Shown here piece after piece: positions 61,204 through 64,000 of a stretch of 64,000 nucleotides of DNA. Made by a program: the position numbers and the translations under genes. A model generated the notes under the pieces. It worked only from the letters and a program-made list of their open reading frames with translations. It was not told the DNA's origin and searched no databases. The DNA is from Arthrobacter psychrochitiniphilus. GTDB lineage: Bacteria > Actinomycetota > Actinomycetes > Actinomycetales > Micrococcaceae. Positions within the stretch are counted from its first letter, which is position 1; each line of letters opens with the position of its first letter. The stretch covers positions 186,001 through 250,000 of the forward strand of contig NZ_QHLZ01000002.1 of assembly GCF_003185915.1 (NCBI RefSeq), read 5' to 3'.

Positions 61204-63543
61204 ATGATGAAGGTGTCCATCAATGATTCCCTTATTCCGCTGCTCGGCGGGGGAAATGCCCCTGCCCAGCTGCAGCATGTTCGGAGAATTCCGGCCCGGC
61301 AAGCTGTGCACCGGCCGTGGCCGGATTGGGTTCACCCCGACATTGTCAGGGCTTATTCATTTCTTGGTGTTGACCAGCCCTGGCTGCATCAGGTGGAAGG
61401 CGCCACGAGTGCCTATGAAGGCCAGCACACCATAGTTGCCACGGGCACTGCGTCTGGTAAATCACTTGCTTATCAATTACCCGCTCTGGACGCTGTCCAC
61501 CGGGCAGCCCTGCGGCTGGCGGAAAATCCCGGACTTTTAGAGGCCGACGGCGCCGTGGCCCTTTATCTGTCCCCCACCAAGGCGCTGGCAGCTGACCAGC
61601 TTGCCGCTCTAAACTCGCTCAACTTGCCCACCTTGCGGGCAGCCACCTACGACGGCGACACCGCCCCGGGCGATAGGCGCTGGATCCGCGATCACAGCAA
61701 CTTCATCCTGTGCAATCCGGACATGCTGCATTTTGGTGTTTTGCCCAACCACACGTGGTGGGCGCGATTCTTCAAGCGGTTGAAATACGTCATCATCGAT
61801 GAAGCGCACAGTTACCGTGGAGTTTTCGGTTCCCATGTTGCCCTCTTGTTGCGGCGTTTAAGGAGGATCTGCGCCCATTACGGGTCTGATCCGGTTTTTA
61901 TCGGCGCATCCGCCACCTCGGCTGACCCGGGCAGCTCGTTTGCGCGCCTGATAGGAGCCCCTGTCACAACTTTCGCGCAGGATAGCTCTCCTCACGGTGC
62001 CACCACAGTGGCATTGTGGGAACCGGAGTTGACGGAATTTCCAGGCGAAAATGGTGCAAAAACAAGACGCACCGCCATCGCCGAAACGGCAGATTTGCTG
62101 GCGAATCTGGTGTCCGCCCATGTGCGCACCATTGCCTTCATCAAATCCCGCCGAGGCGCCGAAACCATCTCCACAGTAACCAAACGGCTCCTGGAAAACG
62201 TCGATGCCAGCCTTCCGCCACGTGTGGCGGCGTACCGTTCCGGCTATTTACCGGAGGAGCGCCGGGAACTGGAAAAGGCGCTCCGCGCAGGAGACTTACT
62301 GGGAGTCTCCAGCACGTCAGCATTGGAATTGGGGATCGACATCTCCGGACTGGATGCGGTTCTTGTTGCTGGCTGGCCTGGGACTAAGGCCTCTTTTTTT
62401 CAACAAATTGGTCGCGCGGGGCGTGCAGGGCAGGACGCCCTGGCAGCTTTTGTGGCCAGCGATGACCCACTCGACACCTTTTTGGTCCATCACCCAGAGG
62501 CTATCTTTGACAGCGCCCTCGAAGCCACCGTGTTTGATCCTGCAAATCCCTACGTCCTGGGCCCGCATCTGTGTGCCGCTGCGGCCGAGCTGCCCCTCAC
62601 CCCTGATGACTTGGCCATTTTTGATGACAGCGCGCCGGCCGTGCTGGAGCAGCTGGTGGAGCAGGGATATTTGCGGCGTCGCCCCGCTGGCTGGTTTTGG
62701 ACCCACCCGCAGCGTGCGGCCGCCATGGTCAACCTGCGTGACGACGGTGGTGGCCCTATCAATATCATCGAAGCTGACACAGGCGCACTGCTGGGAACCA
62801 TGGGCTCTCCCCAATCCCACTATCAAGCCCATACCGGAGCTGTGTACGTCCACCAAGGAACCAGCTACGTGGTGTTGGAACTCAATGAAGCCGACCATTG
62901 TGCTCTGGTGCGCCGCGGCACTCCCGACTTTTATACAACGGCCCGAGATGTCACCCAAATTGAGGTTGTTGAGTCAGTCAAGCACGAACTGTGGGGGCCA
63001 GTGGAAATGCATTTTGGTGCTGTGCAGGTCCGTACGCAGGTTGTTTCATTCCAACGCAAGGCCACCATCTCCAATGAGGTTCTTGGTGAGGAACCTCTAG
63101 AGCTGGAAGCCCGTGACCTCTTCACTAAGGCCGTGTGGTTCACCATGGACAACGCGACGCTTTTGGCCGGCGGGTTAGTGGAACCACAATTTCCTGGCGC
63201 CCTCCATGCCGCTGAGCATGCCGCCATTGGTTTACTCCCTCTCGTGGCCTCAAGCGACAGATGGGATGTTGGCGGAGTTTCCACAGCGCTTCATGCGGAC
63301 ACCGGCCAGCCCACCATTTTTGTTTATGACGGTCATCCGGGCGGCGCAGGTTTTGCTGAGAGAGGCTTCGACATGGCCCGAACTTGGCTTCGCGCCACCA
63401 TGGAGGCCATTGAAGCCTGCGAGTGCCCCTCCGGCTGCCCCTCTTGTATTCAATCTCCCAAGTGCGGCAACAAGAACAATCCACTGGATAAACGTGGGGC
63501 CGTCATGCTCTTGAAGATCCTGCTGGACAACGCCCCCGGCTGA
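61204..63543 (+). CDS. DEAH-box helicase with DUF1998 zinc-binding C terminus (helicase/secretion neighbourhood type)
   Basis: The 779-residue superfamily 2 helicase has VATGTASGKSLAYQLPALDA (Walker A) near residue 79, DEAHSYRG (DEAH) near 199, GASATSADP, IAFIKSRRGAETIS and QQIGRAGRAGQDA (motif VI) near 405. The C-terminal DUF1998-type part carries the cysteine cluster CECPSGCPSCIQSPKC near 740, as in MrfA/YprA repair helicases. TTGACA at 61166-61171 may be its -35. It converges with a TadE-like gene, the partner that gives the family its 'helicase/secretion neighbourhood' name. Confidence 0.92.
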   Translation: MMKVSINDSLIPLLGGGNAPAQLQHVRRIPARQAVHRPWPDWVHPDIVRAYSFLGVDQPWLHQVEGATSAYEGQHTIVATGTASGKSLAYQLPALDAVHRAALRLAENPGLLEADGAVALYLSPTKALAADQLAALNSLNLPTLRAATYDGDTAPGDRRWIRDHSNFILCNPDMLHFGVLPNHTWWARFFKRLKYVIIDEAHSYRGVFGSHVALLLRRLRRICAHYGSDPVFIGASATSADPGSSFARLIGAPVTTFAQDSSPHGATTVALWEPELTEFPGENGAKTRRTAIAETADLLANLVSAHVRTIAFIKSRRGAETISTVTKRLLENVDASLPPRVAAYRSGYLPEERRELEKALRAGDLLGVSSTSALELGIDISGLDAVLVAGWPGTKASFFQQIGRAGRAGQDALAAFVASDDPLDTFLVHHPEAIFDSALEATVFDPANPYVLGPHLCAAAAELPLTPDDLAIFDDSAPAVLEQLVEQGYLRRRPAGWFWTHPQRAAAMVNLRDDGGGPINIIEADTGALLGTMGSPQSHYQAHTGAVYVHQGTSYVVLELNEADHCALVRRGTPDFYTTARDVTQIEVVESVKHELWGPVEMHFGAVQVRTQVVSFQRKATISNEVLGEEPLELEARDLFTKAVWFTMDNATLLAGGLVEPQFPGALHAAEHAAIGLLPLVASSDRWDVGGVSTALHADTGQPTIFVYDGHPGGAGFAERGFDMARTWLRATMEAIEACECPSGCPSCIQSPKCGNKNNPLDKRGAVMLLKILLDNAPG

Positions 63544-63606
63544 TCTCACTATCCACTATTCACTTTTCAAAACGGCACCATGGCAGGCAGTCCCTGCATA
63601 TGCCGG

Positions 63607-63987
63607 TCAGGGTTTGGTGCCGCTCTCATGAGGCCGGACGGTATCCGGCGGTGGGCCCGCTCTTGCCTGCCCCTGCGCAGGCCACGGCAAGGTTGTTCTA
63701 ACAAGAACCTTCACCTGCACAGATCTGTTTTCCGGCATCTCAAGGCATTCCACAAGAGCCGCAGAATTGGCTGCTGCTATGTCTGCAGCAACCTGACAAG
63801 GTACCCCTGAACTCAGTCCCCTATAAGCATCTGCTGCGGCCAGGGCTGCCAGATCGGCGGCGGATGCGGCCTTCCCGGCTGCCACCGCGGCCGTTGCCAG
63901 CCCCATGAGTAACGCCAGCAGAATGAGCACTGTGAGCGCAATCCCCGCACCCAGCATGGTGCCAGCTCCTCGCTCACTGCCGCCCAT
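63607..63987 (-). CDS. TadE-like pilus-assembly-associated protein (Rv3654c type)
   Basis: The 126-residue protein starts MGGSERGAGTMLGAGIALTVLILLALLMG, in successive parts, a short polar start and one membrane segment (about 10-38), then KAASAADLAALAAADAYRG, typical of TadE-like/pseudopilin minor proteins in Flp loci. One Cys pair (VPCQ, VECLE) could form a disulfide outside. ATG at 63987 has GGAG 9 bases upstream at the very window edge. The remaining tad genes probably follow beyond base 64000. Confidence 0.8.
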   Translation of the reverse strand: MGGSERGAGTMLGAGIALTVLILLALLMGLATAAVAAGKAASAADLAALAAADAYRGLSSGVPCQVAADIAAANSAALVECLEMPENRSVQVKVLVRTTLPWPAQGQARAGPPPDTVRPHESGTKP

Positions 63988-64000
63988 GGTCAACCACTCC

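Overview
The window is high-GC DNA from a free-living actinobacterium of the Micrococcaceae, most likely Arthrobacter or a close relative. This rests on gene content and protein resemblance: bS22, a BldC-type regulator, Rex, RNase J, an actinobacterial topoisomerase I with a lysine-rich tail, an Rv3654c-type TadE-like protein beside a DEAH helicase, and many ATG starts placed about 7 bases after a TANNNT -10 box, as in leaderless actinobacterial mRNAs. No rRNA, tRNA, CRISPR array, insertion sequence or prophage was found.

Layout. 1-8.6 kb is a sugar-catabolic locus: an ABC solute-binding lipoprotein, a LacI regulator and a ROK regulator on the minus strand, then a tight plus-strand operon of two TIM-barrel isomerase-type proteins and two Gfo/Idh/MocA dehydrogenases. 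Two near-identical 37-base promoter elements precede the transporter gene and the operon. 8.6-11 kb has a small S4 RNA-binding protein and the decayed remains of a type I restriction subunit (hsdR). 11-15.5 kb has lactate permease with two FadR/LldR-type operators, RNase J and an acetyltransferase. 15.7-20.6 kb has a frameshifted flavin monooxygenase and a heterodimeric ABC exporter with one degenerate ATP site. 20.9-26.5 kb has a pair of unknown membrane proteins, a broken ACC deaminase/D-cysteine desulfhydrase gene, a GntR regulator, an OsmC protein and an ABC-F ATPase.

27-29 kb carries a trimethylamine-monooxygenase-like enzyme and a small membrane protein. 29.1-34.1 kb is the System II cytochrome c maturation cluster (ccsB, resB, ccdA, tlpA/resA) with a histidine phosphatase. 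34-39 kb holds YceI, a Pro-rich membrane protein, Rex, glutaredoxin, a HAD-IB phosphatase, bS22 and a BldC-like regulator. 39-44 kb holds DAHP synthase with a candidate aromatic-amino-acid attenuator, a D-amino-acid-oxidase-type enzyme, a DUF1961 protein and glutamate dehydrogenase. 44-50 kb holds an ArsR regulator, AcuC, a Trk potassium system, and an operon of two alkylguanine-DNA-alkyltransferases around an ECF sigma factor. 50-64 kb holds proC, another TIM-barrel isomerase, Ppx/GppA, topA, a large methyltransferase, small membrane proteins, TrhO, an acetyltransferase, a DUF1998-type helicase and a TadE-like protein.

The most notable unexplained signals are the 19-codon Trp/Tyr/Phe leader peptide with hairpins before DAHP synthase, the duplicated promoter element of the sugar locus, the tandem lactate operators, related long palindromes scattered between genes, and three gene fossils. 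All calls come from reading the sequence; family names rest on motif recognition, not database searches.
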